Assembly (NCBI GenBank): GCA_050084515.1
Contig: CM114271.1
Span: 27,652,001-27,716,000 of the forward strand
Reading direction: 5' to 3'
Length of the DNA: 64,000 bases
Source: Blasia pusilla
Lineage: Eukaryota; Marchantiophyta; Marchantiopsida; Blasiales
Below, one piece after another: positions 25,179 to 36,289 of the stretch. Every line of letters starts with the position of its first letter. Position 1 is the stretch's first letter. The notes below the pieces were generated by a model that searched no databases, was not told the DNA's origin, and saw nothing but the letters and a program-made list of their open reading frames with translations. Both the position numbers and the translations under genes were made by a program.

Positions 25179-26574
25179 AGGAAGATGGCTTTCCTAAGCC
25201 ATCTTTCTCATGTTGGGCCGTTGGAGCACCTCCCTTGTATGTGTGTGAGCTAGGACTAGGGTGCTAGCGTCCGGATTCCTTGATAGCACAGGGTGGACGA
25301 GGCTCGATATGCCGATGTAGATTGAGGAGTGGAGTTTTAGGCCGGGTGTGCCGTTTTTACTACTCTTTATTTTTACATGAGAAAGATGTCGGGGGTGGGA
25401 ATTCGTTGTTTTGCAGGTAGGCAAGCGAGTTGCCTTGGTCGGAGCCCCGGAGCGTGTGTGTGACGTTGTGTGTCATTTTTTCTGTTCGGAAGGCCGTGGG
25501 CGGAAGCGCTGCCCGTTTTTCTCAGATTTTTCTGGTGCGGATTGATGGGGGACAGCAGCCGAGTGTAGCGTGTGGTGGGGCGTCGGGTGTACGCAAGTGG
25601 AGGCGTCGAGAGAGAAGGAATAGGCAGGTTTGGGTCTTGCAACCGCCGGGGGGCTGTCAAGTAAAGGCGGCTAGAGTTAGGTCGCGAATTTTAGGGCATG
25701 GCGTGGACGGGCTGGGCTCGTGACGGGCGCAGACGGCGAGGGGCGCGGACGCCGCACCCCCCCCCGCATTTAGGGCCCAAGGGGCACGCATAGGGCCGCG
25801 GTCCAATTTCTTCCCCCCTCTCCAACGTGGTAGCACCGACGGCGGTCGGACAATTGTCGCATACGTGGTTGGCAGGACAGACGAGGTTAGTTGGGCGAAC
25901 GTGAGTTGAGATTTGCCGGACATGAGTGGGAGCCGACCAGGGTGAGTCGCGTTACATACATGATGTTTTGGGGCGCGACAGGGTTGCGAGAGTTTACGAT
26001 GGAGGGGCAGTGTGCATGATGCCGACGGGTTGTCCGCATCTGTTGATGGGAGGATCGATGTGTTGGTCGAGGGGAGTGTTATGTGGCGGAGATTGTCATA
26101 TCATGTGGAGGAGTGCATATTGACGGTGCAAAGTTGAGGGCGTGATCAGGTTACCCATTCGAGTCCCTTTTCCCGCACTTGTCGCGGTGTGATTGAGAGT
26201 CTTTGGGTATCAAGTAGTAGCCGGTGCTAGATGGGTGCGATGATGGTGACGAGTGTAGATTCTTTTCATGTGTAGCATGTTGGTGGATATCTGGGCGGTT
26301 GCCGAGTAGGGGTCGCGTGTATGACCCGAGAGTGTGTCGCTAGGTTAGGTGAGTCGGTTGGGAGGCTCATGGTGAGCCCGAGTGTTGAGCGTGCGTGAGG
26401 CCATGAATGTCATCACGGGATTGGCGTTAGCATAGGTGAGCTAGTGAGGCATGTGGGAGACTCGGTGAGTCCGAGTGCTTGAGCGGGGTGAGACAGGGTT
26501 TGTCATCACGGCGTTCTTCCAGGGTTCGGAAGAACGGGTAGTGCGAGCGATGGTAGTGTTGTGACACGAGTGGA

Positions 26575-27901
26575 GTGAGATACCGAGGGGTTACTAGTGA
26601 GGAGCTCTGCGACATCCATCCATCCCGGATCGTCATCATCATGGACATCGGGTCCGTGACGAGATCACCAACAGAGATGATGAGTACTTGGCGAGGAGAT
26701 TGCGACATGGGCCATCGGGGCATGCGTCGTTTTTCGGGTGCGATGGGCACCATCGACTTAGATGATTTCATCCAGGAGTTCGACACATGGTGCGACTTCC
26801 GGGAGATACGGACCCGACACGGTTCAACCCTTTCATGGCATGGAAGGGGTTGTTCCAAAGACTTGGAGGGTCCTCCGATGGATGACTACATGGAGTTTCG
26901 ATCACTATATTCAGTAGAGATCGATGCTTGGAGGATGTATTGGGCTCCAGGGTATGTGTCCACTAGTGGTCGCGAGGCATATGATGGGATTATGAGAGGA
27001 GAGAGACCCACACCATCAGCCCAGAGACTAGATGGAGAGGAGGGCAGTGAGACAGGCGATGTGGCAGAGACCTCTGGTGGTAGAGGGCCACCCAGCTTCA
27101 ACCCCACAGTGGAGTTCTTCCGACAGTTGGGGAAGAGCTACCAGGGCGTACGCACCGACAAGCTGAAGAGTCTATAGGATTTTCAGCGATGATCAGGTGA
27201 GAGTCTGAGAGAGGCATTCACATGCATGAGGAGGCTGATCATTGCTACGTTTGGAGTGACTGAGGCGCAGTCAGTCCAGTATTGGTACGGGGTTCTCGAC
27301 CGAGAACTACGGAGGAGAGTCCGAGATGCGGTGCTGATTCCCACAGCGGAGCCCACATTGAAGGTGGTCTTTGAGTTGTCTGAGCGTATTGAGCTCAACA
27401 TGAGTGAGGAGCAGGTAGTGACCGCTGGATTTTCTCGAGAGACGACGGGTCCACGAGCGGCGGTGACCCCACCGGTGCCACAGCGAGCACCGGTACCACG
27501 GGAGCGGGCCAGCGTGCCTAGAGAGCAGGGCGGGTACCGTGAGCCTATGAGGCAACGACCCGCACCTACATATGTTGCCCAGCAGGGACCGGTGTGGTCT
27601 TGTTGGGCGTGTGGAGGGGCCCATAGGCGAGAGGCGCCACAAAGCATGGGAGAGGACCACAGCGCCTCCGATTGCGAGAGCCACAGAGGATGGCCCCACC
27701 CAGCACCAGTGTGACCATTGCCACAGATATGGTCACACTAGGGATAGATGTTTTGACCTTTGCCGAGGGGCACGCGTAGGAGGTAGGCCGAGGCCTGGGG
27801 CGGCCGCCCAGGAGGAGGTCGGGAGTTCTTCTGGGCGTGGTGGTAGAGGACCACCACCGGCCAGAGGAGATGGAGCAGAGCACGAGCCGGCGCTTCTCTA
27901 A
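26575..27901 (+). pseudogene. Gypsy gag (capsid and zinc knuckle), broken
   Basis: One frame runs from before 26575 to 27714 with a TAG at 27175-27177 and a TGA at 27190-27192; both fit decay from CAG and CGA codons in a formerly continuous gag. It contains IDLDDFIQEFDTWCDF, SFNPTVEFFRQLGK, the capsid-like RLIIATFGVTEAQSVQYWYG, and LKVVFELSERIELNMSEEQ. A zinc-knuckle-like CWACGGAHRR follows. After a frameshift near 27640 the second frame (to 27901) gives CDHCHRYGHTRDRC, a second Cys/His cluster, and a Gly/Arg/Pro-rich tail. Gag would form the particle and bind the RNA. The gag start codon is not certain. Confidence 0.75.
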
Positions 27902-28596
27902 CGCATCGATTAGTTGGAGCAGGAGGATTGCGCCATGCGATGATGCGGCTTAGGAAGGCACGGAGTGCGGCGGCTAGTGTGACTCGATCTCTACCTCTTA
28001 CCTTGACCCGGTGAGGCGTCTCCAACATGGGATTCATGTGTAGTGCGGCCAGGTTGAGGCATTGCGATGGTGACTCGGGGTGTTGCGAGAGGCACCGAGC
28101 CATCGAGAGGTGGAGTTGAGATTGACCCACTAGAGGGGACCGATGGGCGGCGAGCCAGGGTTCCACGATCGTTCACATTGTCGGAGGCACTACACACACC
28201 ATCGATGGTGCCTCGGCGACCAGCGGTGCCTATAGTTCAGGCACCTACGTCGGCGTCATGAGGAGTTGGAGTGAAACTCCTATCCGGCTCAAGTGGAGTC
28301 GGTGTCGACTATAGTGTTGGAGGTGGCCACTAGAGTGAGTCGACTCGCTATTTTCCGCCTTAGAGTTGGCGGCGTTGGGAGTTGGACCGGTGAGGTGTTC
28401 CGGTTGGCGCCACGTTGTGTGAGCGTGGAGAGATGGCGCTTCTTGTTGAGAGGTAGTTGAGGAGGTGGTGGACTTGCCCTCGAGCGGTGCTTGGGGCGTT
28501 CCCACGAGTCATGGCATGCGGCGGTGGCGGTTGGTAGATATGCCACTCGACCGGCCATAGAGCGGCAAGATGGTGACACTGGAGTAGTGTTCTTGG

Positions 28597-29080
28597 ATGT
28601 TTAGCGGAGTATTTCGCTTGGTTAGTCCGACGGGGACAAGTATACCCAGCCAGCGCGTCCTACTTGATTCGGGAGCGCAACCCTTGATGTTAGGGAAGGC
28701 GGCGTGTTTAGCGTTGGGGTTACGGAAGGCCGACATTGAGCCTTGTCCCTTCCAGATACAGACCTCGATTGGGGGCGTATCACCCACTCAGTATATGACT
28801 CGACAGGAGATTGTTGTGAGAGTCCAGCCAGAGCATGCGACGGATAGTGCTATGGTGCGCACACGTGCGATTACGACACCAGCTGAGTAAATGCGATGTG
28901 TTGGTGGGGAGTACAGTGTTATATCCCCTAGGATTCATCCTTGACTTCTGGGAGGAGACCGTTGCTTATCGGCCAGGATGGCGGTCAGGTGACGGTCGGA
29001 TGAGTCAGTTACCCGTGCAGTTTGCGGGACGAGGTGGTCGATCACGAGGCGAGTCTGTGACCACGTTGGCGGCTTTCACA
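28597..29080 (+). pseudogene. Gypsy aspartic protease region, frameshifted
   Basis: The first frame contains VLLDSGAQPLMLG at about 28655, matching the retropepsin active-site motif (D-[ST]-G-A) and its hydrophobic follow-up, then LALGLRKADIEPCPFQIQTSIGG. After a shift near 28885 a second frame continues with DVLVGSTVLYPLGFILDFW. In a working element the protease would cut the polyprotein. The reading frame then runs into the methyltransferase region. Confidence 0.7.
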
Positions 29081-29084
29081 AGTA

Positions 29085-31410
29085 GTGTTAGCTGGCCAGA
29101 GAGTTGTTGAGGGGAACGCACATGCGGAGGATGTTCCGAGAGCGGATAGTCCCACGGAGAGACATGCCATGGCGGGTGTCTCTTCCCATGTTAGCAATGC
29201 CTCTTCACCATTATGGGGTACGACTCGAGAGCTACAAAGGAGTGCCGACGACCTCGTGAGGCAGGCGTGGAGTCATGTTTTTATCCCAGAGCAGCGAGAG
29301 TCATGTGGCGATTGGGCTCTTGTAGTGGAGACGATGACCCCACTAGATATCACACCTGTTGTGTGGCAGTGCCCAGAGGAGGGTGTTAGGGTGTTAGATC
29401 TCTTCGGAGGGATTAGCACTGGATTGGTGGCCATATTGCAGGCGGGCATACGGGTGCATCAGTACCTTTATGTGGAGAGAGATGAGACCGCGCGGCGAGT
29501 ATCATTAAGTCATGTGGCGAGATTGGTCTAGAGGTATCCTGAGTTGTTGTCGGTATCTGCGATGCGGGGATACCAAAGATACGCCACCCGCCGACATATC
29601 TTTGGTGGGGCGCAGATCTGGATAGAGTTGGCACCATTCATTTGGTGATTCTTTGGATGGCCATGTCAGGGTCATTCATGAGCTGGCCGAGGATTTGGAT
29701 TGCAGGATCCGAGGTCAGGGATGTTTTGGGAGATGCTGCGAGTAGTATGACACTTGCAGCAGAGTCAGATATGTTCTCCAACGTATATTTTGGAGAACGT
29801 GCCGTTGTTGGGAGATACTCGTGCACGTGTGATGACGAGTGTACATCGGTGAGTCTGGTTGGGACCGGTGTGTTGTTAGATGGCGAGAGTTGGGTCACGT
29901 GCCCATCGTCCTCGATGGTATCGAGTTCGTCCATCGTGGTGGACGAACTGATACTATCGAGAAAATCTTGAAGTCGAGCCTACAATGAAGTCGAGAGCAC
30001 CACATCTCACGGTGGATGCTATTTTTGGACTCGGGCGTCGATCTCGGTGGTGACACGCGATGATAGACCACCGTTGGCCACGGCCAATAGGGTGGGGGAG
30101 TTGAGGGCAGCCTTACCTACGTTGGTGAGCTTCCCAGCATCCCATGCCTTTCGTCAAGGAGGGCCAGGCATGATTTGCGATGAGGTGACCGAAGTATTGG
30201 AGGAACCTACAGCAGATGAGCGCGAGCGCGCCATGGGGTTCACTACCGGTACTACGGCGGTGCCAGGGATGATTGAGGCATCACGGAGACAGGTGTTGGT
30301 GTCGTGCGCCTACTCTCCTTGAACGTTAATCTTGTTTGTTGCAGAATCGTGCGTTCAGTAGGTCACGCTCTCAGCGCTGATCTGCATCCAAACACGCACT
30401 TCGGTTAGTCGGGTCTTGGATCAATCAGCGGGATTACTTTTCGAGTTCTCATCTCGGACTCTCTCTTCAAGCTCAACCTTCCTAGTTTCGCGGTTTCCAA
30501 CACGGGCAAGTCTCGAAAGACTTGGGACAGACTTTCTGGTCAGTTCAAGAATCTGAAACGACGTTTCCCGCCTAGCGGTTCCAACTGTCCGATGAACATC
30601 CAACGAGTTCCTCACCAAGACTCGCACGAAGTGAATCTCGGGTTGGAATCCAAGTGTGGCATACAAAGTCCACTCCCTTGGATCAGGTTTGGGTTTGGGT
30701 TTCGCAAACTCCCGTTTCATCCCGTGCCTCTGAAACGCCGTTTGGCGCCCAAAGTGGGGTTTCGTTTCCCGAGACATCTCAAAGAAGGTACTCCCCTTAC
30801 TAGTACTTCTGGGGATCTCCGGGGGCCCCCTACATTTAGAGAAAGACACCCGGACCTCTCCAATTGGCCCTCAACCCGATTGCTCTCTGAATCGTTTTTG
30901 GCCAATATCTCAGTGTGTACTTATGTGTTTGCTGAGATCTTTGGTGCGTTGGAAGCGTCTCAAGATCAGCTTTCCAACGCGCCCTTACTTGTCCCGAACT
31001 CATCTCGGAGCTCAACGTTATGGTCCTAAACACAGTCAGATTCTCCCAAAAGCTAGCCGTGTTCCAAACTAGTTCTCACCTCTTTGGCAACCAACCTCCA
31101 AGACTCAACTCATCTCAAGTCTCGGCTCGCGTTTGGTCTAGGATTTCCTGGTCGTGACCACTAACGCATGAAACGCACAACTCTGTTCCACATTTCGTCT
31201 CTTAGGCTTTTCCAAGAGACTCTTCCAAACGCCTCTCCAAAGCGCAAACCTCGCGGCGTGAGTTCCTTTGAGTTTTGATGTTTTGCTTGGCGCGTATTTG
31301 GTGTTGTTTGGTTATGAGGGTCGTGAAAGTTGGGGCAGGCGATGGACCTCAATTGTCTCACATGGATAGTCAACCTAGGTATGGTTGAGCAGAGACGGAT
31401 GCGAGTGTCA
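29085..31410 (+). pseudogene. C5-cytosine DNA methyltransferase domain inside a gypsy pol, interrupted
   Basis: Motifs appear in the order of C5-MTases. Motif I VLDLFGGISTGL is at 29391-29426; a VERDE segment, expected to bind the cofactor, follows. Motif IV GWPCQGHS has its catalytic Cys codon at 29664-29666. Motif VI YILENVP is at 29784-29804. A motif VIII-like GSRAHRPRW is at about 29892, ERERAMGFTTGTT at about 30218, and a motif X-like QAMDLNCLTWIV at 31334-31370. The domain would transfer methyl groups from S-adenosylmethionine to cytosine. Motif I with an L/F-G-G-I-S-T-G core recalls the DNMT3/DRM type, but this is an impression only. In-frame stops occur at 29528-29532, after PFIW, after GHS and at several later points. 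A 1,029-bp repeat splits the last motif from the rest. The upstream frame (from 29085) links it to protease, so it was probably part of the polyprotein. Confidence 0.8.
30300..31328 (+). repeat. 1,029-bp solo-LTR-like insertion inside the methyltransferase
   Basis: The repeat starts TGTCGTGCGCC and ends GGTCGTGAAA; the copy at 35301 shows the original end as TCGCGACA. It is flanked by GTTGG on both sides (30295-30299 and 31329-31333). Removing it and one GTTGG restores the codons of QVLGQAMD, so the junction is exact. Related copies lie at 35301, about 36290 and 37692. With TG...CA ends and 5-bp target duplication it looks like a solo LTR of an unidentified element. A 145-codon open frame inside it (30592-31029) is probably chance. 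Confidence 0.85.
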
Positions 31411-31909
31411 TCCATGCCGTCACGTCCACGAGTTGGACCACTGCCTACAGGGTCTGTACAGGCATTGGCTGGGGGCGAGACGAGGAGAGATAGGCACCCA
31501 TGGACTTCCTGGGACGTCGTTCGAGCAAAGAGTGCAAAGCCGGCTAGAGTAGCACATGTTCATTTTTCGGATGTGGAGCATGGTGTAGGAGGTCAGAGTG
31601 GAGTGGCTGTTGCGGAGGTGGCTAGGGTTGCCACATAGCAACCAAAGCCGGAGGTTGCGTCCTCTCCGAGTGAGGTCACGATGGAGACTTGGGGAGCCTG
31701 TGATAGGTCTCAAGTTGATAGGAGGAGAGCGACGGCGAGTTCATAGGTTTCTGAGAGGGCATGTCAGTTGTTTTGCCTTCAGTATGAGAGACTTGGGTAT
31801 TTGAAGGGTCAGAGATACGGATTGAGTTGGCTAGTGATACGCCGATCTTTCGTCGACCCTACTGAGGTATTCCGATATGGAACGAGCCTTGATTTAGAGC
31901 AGGAGTCGA

Positions 31910-33163
31910 GGACTTGTTGGAGGCGGGACTTGTGGAGTTATCACATGGGGAGTATGCATCGCCCTGCAGTCATGCGCGAAGAAGGATATGTATGGAAATT
32001 GGACGGATAGGCGGATGTGTGGAGATTACCGTCCTATCTATCGAGGAGTCTACCGTCGCTGCACGAGCAGTCGATCGGTATGCCATGCCTACTCTGAGGA
32101 GATCTTTGATGCGGTAGGGCATGCAAAGATCTTGAGTTTTTAGATCTCCGTGTTGGCTATCATCGACTTCCTATCAGGTTGGAGGACAGGAGAAGAGAGA
32201 CGTGCAGGGGATAGATCGGTTCGGGAGAGATTGCTTTATCGATGGCGGTTCTTACCATTTGGGTTGAAGAACGCGCTCATGGAGTTTCGAGAGAGTGATG
32301 GATAGGATTTTGGATGGCTTGGATTTTGTACGATGTTACATAGATGATATTCTTATCTTTAGTTCCACGGTTGAGGAGCATGAGCAACACTTGGAGGAGG
32401 TGTTTCGGCGATTGCAGTTACATGGACTGAAGTTACATCAGGCAAGTGCAGATTCTTTCGGAGCAGATTGAGTACTTGGGACACACCATATACCCGAGTG
32501 GGTTAGGCGTTCAGCAGAGACGAAGGTAGAGGCTATTGTGCGTAGATTCCACGCCCTATAGATGTGAGTCGAGTCCGAGCATTTCTTGGACTGGCGAACT
32601 TCTATCGACGGTATGTCAAGGGTTTTAGTGCGATTGCAAAGTCTTTGACCTTGTTGACGAGACTTGATCAGGTGTGGTTATGGGGAGATGATCAGGAGCG
32701 AGCATTTCAGGAGCTCAAGTACAGGTTGACGTCCTCACCCATTTTACAGAGACCGGCTAGGGGTCGCCCATTCGATTACATACAGTTGGAGCATGTTGGG
32801 TCTAGGAGCGTGCTTACTCGGAGGGATGACAAGGAGAGGGAGTTCGTTGTGGCTTACGAGTCGAGTCGATCGAACAACATTGCAGAGGCGAGAAATCTGG
32901 CTCCTACGAGGAGAGTGCTTGGATGCAAGTGTGAGCCGTGGCACATTTTAGGTGCTATTTATTTGGCAACCCTTTCACACTTATCATCGATCATCGGCCC
33001 GTTGAAGTGGTTGATGGAGTCCGACAAGCTTACGGGAAAGCTTGCCAGGTGGGCTCTATTACTACAGGAGTATGAGTTTCAGGTGGTTCATAGGCCAGGT
33101 CGGCTGAACCAGGATGCGGATGGGTTGAGCGTAGCCCATGTCCGAGTCAGAGAGACGACATAG
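31910..33163 (+). pseudogene. Gypsy reverse transcriptase and RNase H, broken
   Basis: Spread over frames, the RT pieces are GDYRP-like (about 32010), FLPFGLKNA (about 32250), the catalytic YIDDILIFSS (YIDD at 32337-32348), and the connection EEHEQHLEEVFRRLQLHGLKLH. The open frame 32564-33163 gives VRAFLGLANFYRRYVKGFSAIA and LTRLDQVWLWGDDQERAFQELK, then RNase H and tether parts with SNNIAEAR, IIGPLKWLMESDKLTGKLARW and VVHRPGRLNQDADGLS. These are standard gypsy signatures. Parts of RNase H between about 32780 and 32990 are garbled. Confidence 0.85.
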
Positions 33164-33247
33164 GAGCTCGATGGCACAGAGAGAGTGATGAGGAGATGGT
33201 GCCCGGTTGGCATGCATCTACCTATCTTTGTTGGTTGAGTATGGTAG

Positions 33248-34450
33248 GTGATGACTCCAGTGGTGGGATTGGATGATGAGTCTTTGGATCAAGAGGTTAG
33301 TGAGGAGGCGACAGGTGGTCGTGATATCCATGACGACGTGGAGGTTGTGGAGTTCTTGCGCACTGGCGTCATTGCGAGTACAATGAGTGCTAGGGAGCGG
33401 GATCGGATCCTACAGAGAGCCAAGAGGTTTAGGTGGGAGGGGACTCACATTTTGCGGGTATGGGGAGATGGTAGGATACGAGTGGTACCTCATGCTTCCC
33501 AGCGAGCACGTGTAGTGCGACATGCCCATGAGGAGTTGGGACATTTCGGAGTAAAGCGTACTTACAGCTTACTCCAGGTTCAGTATTGATGGCGCGGCAT
33601 GCATACTGGGGTACAGCAGTTTGTGGCCAGATGTATGGTATGTGGTAGAGTGCGAGCATCCTTCAATCCTCCCACTCCACAGTTACATCCTTTGCCGATT
33701 ATGGGTTTAGGTTATTGGTGGAGTTTAGACTTTGCGGGACCTTTGCCATTGACAGGGCGTCATCATAGGTACGTGTTGGTCATGGTGGAGCATTTCTCCA
33801 AGTGGATTGAGTTGGTGGCACTACCAGACAAGGCGAGTGAGGGAACAACTTATGCGTTTCTAGATCGTGTGCTTAGTCACTTTGGTGCACCGGCGGAGGT
33901 ATTGATTGACCAGGGTATCGAGTTCATGGGAGAGTTTCAGGCCTTGTGTGATCAGGCGCTGATAGATCACCGCACCACGTCCAAGGATCATCCTGAGGCG
34001 GATGGATTGGCGGAGAGAGTGGTACAGACGGTGAAGAGAGGATTGCGCAAGTATGGCTTGCAGCGGGGACAGTTGAGGGAGTGGGACCTACAGTTGCCAT
34101 GGTTGGCTATGGGTTATCGCTTTAGTCGGCAGGCATCCTTGGCATCATTTTCACCGTACTTTTTGCTCTTTGGGAGAGATCCAGATTTACATGCAGCGAT
34201 TCGACGTGACATGGCGGAGGTGTTAGATCTTGATGATCCAGATGTGTGGGTGCAAGCATGTTCTCAGAGGGCAAAAGTTTTTCGTAGAGTTATGCCTATG
34301 CCTTTGAGAACTTAGCTATTGCCCAACATAGAGATACATTGAGGTACGCGACCATTCGTGGAGGAGGTTATCATCCAGGGATTAGGAGGTTTCATCCTGG
34401 AGATTACGTGTATTTACAGCAGGCGGCACCCACGACGCTATGTTATGTCT
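33248..34450 (+). pseudogene. Gypsy integrase, one internal stop
   Basis: One frame runs from 33248 to 34315, broken only by TGA at 33587-33589, where families have Trp (QYWW). The zinc-binding part shows HAHEELGHFG, then C-V-C in FVARCMVCGRV. The catalytic core shows WSLDFAGP (first Asp), EVLIDQGIEFMGEF (second Asp) and HPEADGLAERVVQT (Glu), so all three acidic residues are present. Behind 34315 a shifted frame gives YLQQAAPTT, a tail I associate with this gypsy group. The enzyme inserts the cDNA; here it is inactive because of the stop. Confidence 0.85.
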
Positions 34451-35300
34451 GACCCCCCCTCTTGATGTGGTTCCCACGGGACGATGGATGTGTCCGAGAT
34501 GTGTATAGGGTAGTAGGTCATGTTAGAGAGATGTGATATTTTCTATCTGGAGTTAGGGGGATCCAACAGCCAGCTAGGGGGGCGGTTGTGTGATCTCCAT
34601 GTATATGTATGAGTTCATTTTTGTACATGTGTGGATCGACCCGTGTGTGGGGAAGATCGGTGTTGTGTGGTGTAGATGTGATGAGCGATGTATGTTGTGT
34701 AGCGATATGCATGCGCACGACAAAAGAGACATGGACTCTCATAGTCGAGCGTGCGAGTGGATGGATGTGCATCCAAAGATATGGTTGGTTGGTGCAAGTG
34801 GCTTATGCACCCTCCCATTATCTTCGGGGAAGGCTGATGGGAGGATGTAGAGAAGGGTGGAGCAAGGTATTTTACTTGAGTAGACTAACTCAATTCGGAT
34901 GTTTGCACAATATGGTGTATATTTGTGATCAACCTTTCTAGATAATGACGTAAGCAATTGGGATAGGGGAATAAGGACCCACGATTCCATTGATTGATAT
35001 ATGATTTGCTACCCACATCCATGAATAATCCATAATGGATATGGGTAGCAATATCCATTAGTACCATTAGTGATTTGCACTAATGGTATTAGGTCTTTCA
35101 TATACGAGATGTCAACTTATTTGAAGTGCTTAAATAAGACCCTAAGTGTTCACGAGATCGCACAAAAGTAATTATATGTTTTTTTGATGTCTCTTTGGAT
35201 AATCATTGGTAGACGGTTATATATCAAGGAGAAATTCATTGAGGATTGCCCTCGTACGGATCAAGGTTAAGGTCATTTTGATTGTGACACACATGGAGAG
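34451..35300. other. 3' region beyond the gypsy integrase, no gene seen
   Basis: No ORF that I recognise. It may contain the eroded 3' end of the gypsy element, but no copy of the 25.05-25.4 kb LTR-like segment could be found. Two adjacent foldbacks lie at 35006-35088. Confidence 0.35.
35006..35088. repeat. Two adjacent foldbacks
   Basis: 35006-35021 pairs with 35036-35051 (16 bp, one mismatch), and 35062-35072 pairs with 35078-35088 (11 bp, perfect, 5-nt loop). They could be the remains of a small inverted-repeat transposon. Confidence 0.55.
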
Positions 35301-36120
35301 TGTCGCGACCCTCATAACCAAACGAGTGTCAAGCGGAACATTCGAACGTTAGTGGGTTCACGCTAGGATGGTTGCGCTTTGGAGAGGTCTCTTGGAAGAG
35401 TCCAAGAGACAAAATGCACGAATAGAGTTGGTGCGTTTCATGCATTCAGGGTCGTGACCAAGAAACCTGGACCAAACATGAACTAAGACTTGTGATGAGT
35501 TGAGTCTAGGAAGGTTGGTTGCCAAAGAGGTGAGAACCAGATTTGGAACGCGACTAGTGTTTGGGGTTTTGAAGGTATTTTGGACCATAACAGTGAGTCT
35601 CAAGATGCATTTGGGACAAGTAAGATGGCGTTGGAAAGCTTATGCAAAGCTGATTCCAACGCACTAAAGATCTCACAAATGCACAAACAGAGGTTGAGAT
35701 ATTTGCCTAAAATAATTGTATAAGGAGTTGGGTTGAGGGCTAAAATGAAGGGCCCGACTATTAGGGGGAGGGTGGTGATTCCCACTAAGGGGGAGTGTCT
35801 CCAAGGATTCTTGGAACCCAAACACCACTTTGGGTGCCAAAGAGCGACTCAAAGGCATGGGATGGAACGTGAATTTGACCTTGGGACTCTAAACCCAAAC
35901 TTGATCCAAGGGAGTGGATTTCGGAAGCCACACTTGGATTCCAACCCGCGACTCCTTTTTGTGAGTCTTGTTTAGGAACTCATTGGAGATCCATCGGACA
36001 GTTGGAACTATAGGCGTGTAAACGCCGTTTGAGGTTCTTGAACCGACCATAAAGTCTGTCTCATCAAAGTGTGGATAGCAAGATGGTTTCTTTTCCGAAG
36101 AAGTCAAGGTTGACTTTAGA
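35301..36120 (-). repeat. Second copy of the 1-kb LTR-like repeat, inverted
   Basis: It begins TGTCGCGACCCTCATAACC, the reverse complement of the end of the 30300-31328 repeat. It then matches backwards through the CGCTTTGGAGAGG segment, the TGGTTGCCAAAGAGG segment, the CACTTTGGGTGCCAAA segment and the ATCGGACAGTTGGAAC segment, with many substitutions. The match fades past about 36080, so the start of the LTR is missing or too diverged. There is no partner LTR with an internal domain. Confidence 0.75.
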
Positions 36121-36289
36121 TGCATCATGCAAAAATGAGAGTGAGACAAGGTTTGAATAAGTGAAAAGATAGACCAAGGTACAATCTCCTTGTTTTGTTG
36201 TTTGATTGTAAACCCACTTCATGGAACGATTGATGATGATTTTTTTAGGCAATTCTTATCACAGATCCTATAGCTAAACGTATGCCAAT

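Larger units (their letters stand above)
25047..34450 (+). mobile_element. Ty3/gypsy retrotransposon carrying a C5-cytosine methyltransferase, defective
   Basis: The domain order on the plus strand is 5' leader, gag (26575-27901), aspartic protease (28597-29080), C5-DNA methyltransferase (29085-30300, resumed at 31334), reverse transcriptase (about 31910-32560), RNase H (to 33163) and integrase (33248-34450). This PR-RT-RH-IN order identifies Ty3/gypsy; the methyltransferase is an extra domain between protease and RT. All domains carry stops or frameshifts. The 5' limit is placed where a TATA-containing, LTR-like segment seems to begin and is uncertain. I find no matching 3' LTR after the integrase, so the 3' end may be truncated. 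A 1,029-bp solo-LTR-like repeat sits at 30300-31328. An older copy of the family lies at 17.1-22.8 kb and the 5' end of a relative at the window end. Confidence 0.8.

Noticed and set aside
27183-28579. Several minus-strand frames of 86-154 codons across the gypsy gag region
   Set aside because: They mirror the GC-rich gag and protease coding strand, and gag motifs read on the plus strand only.
30592-31029. 145-codon open frame inside the 1-kb repeat
   Set aside because: It lies wholly in an LTR-like repeat; related copies keep DNA similarity but break the frame, so it is probably not a gene.
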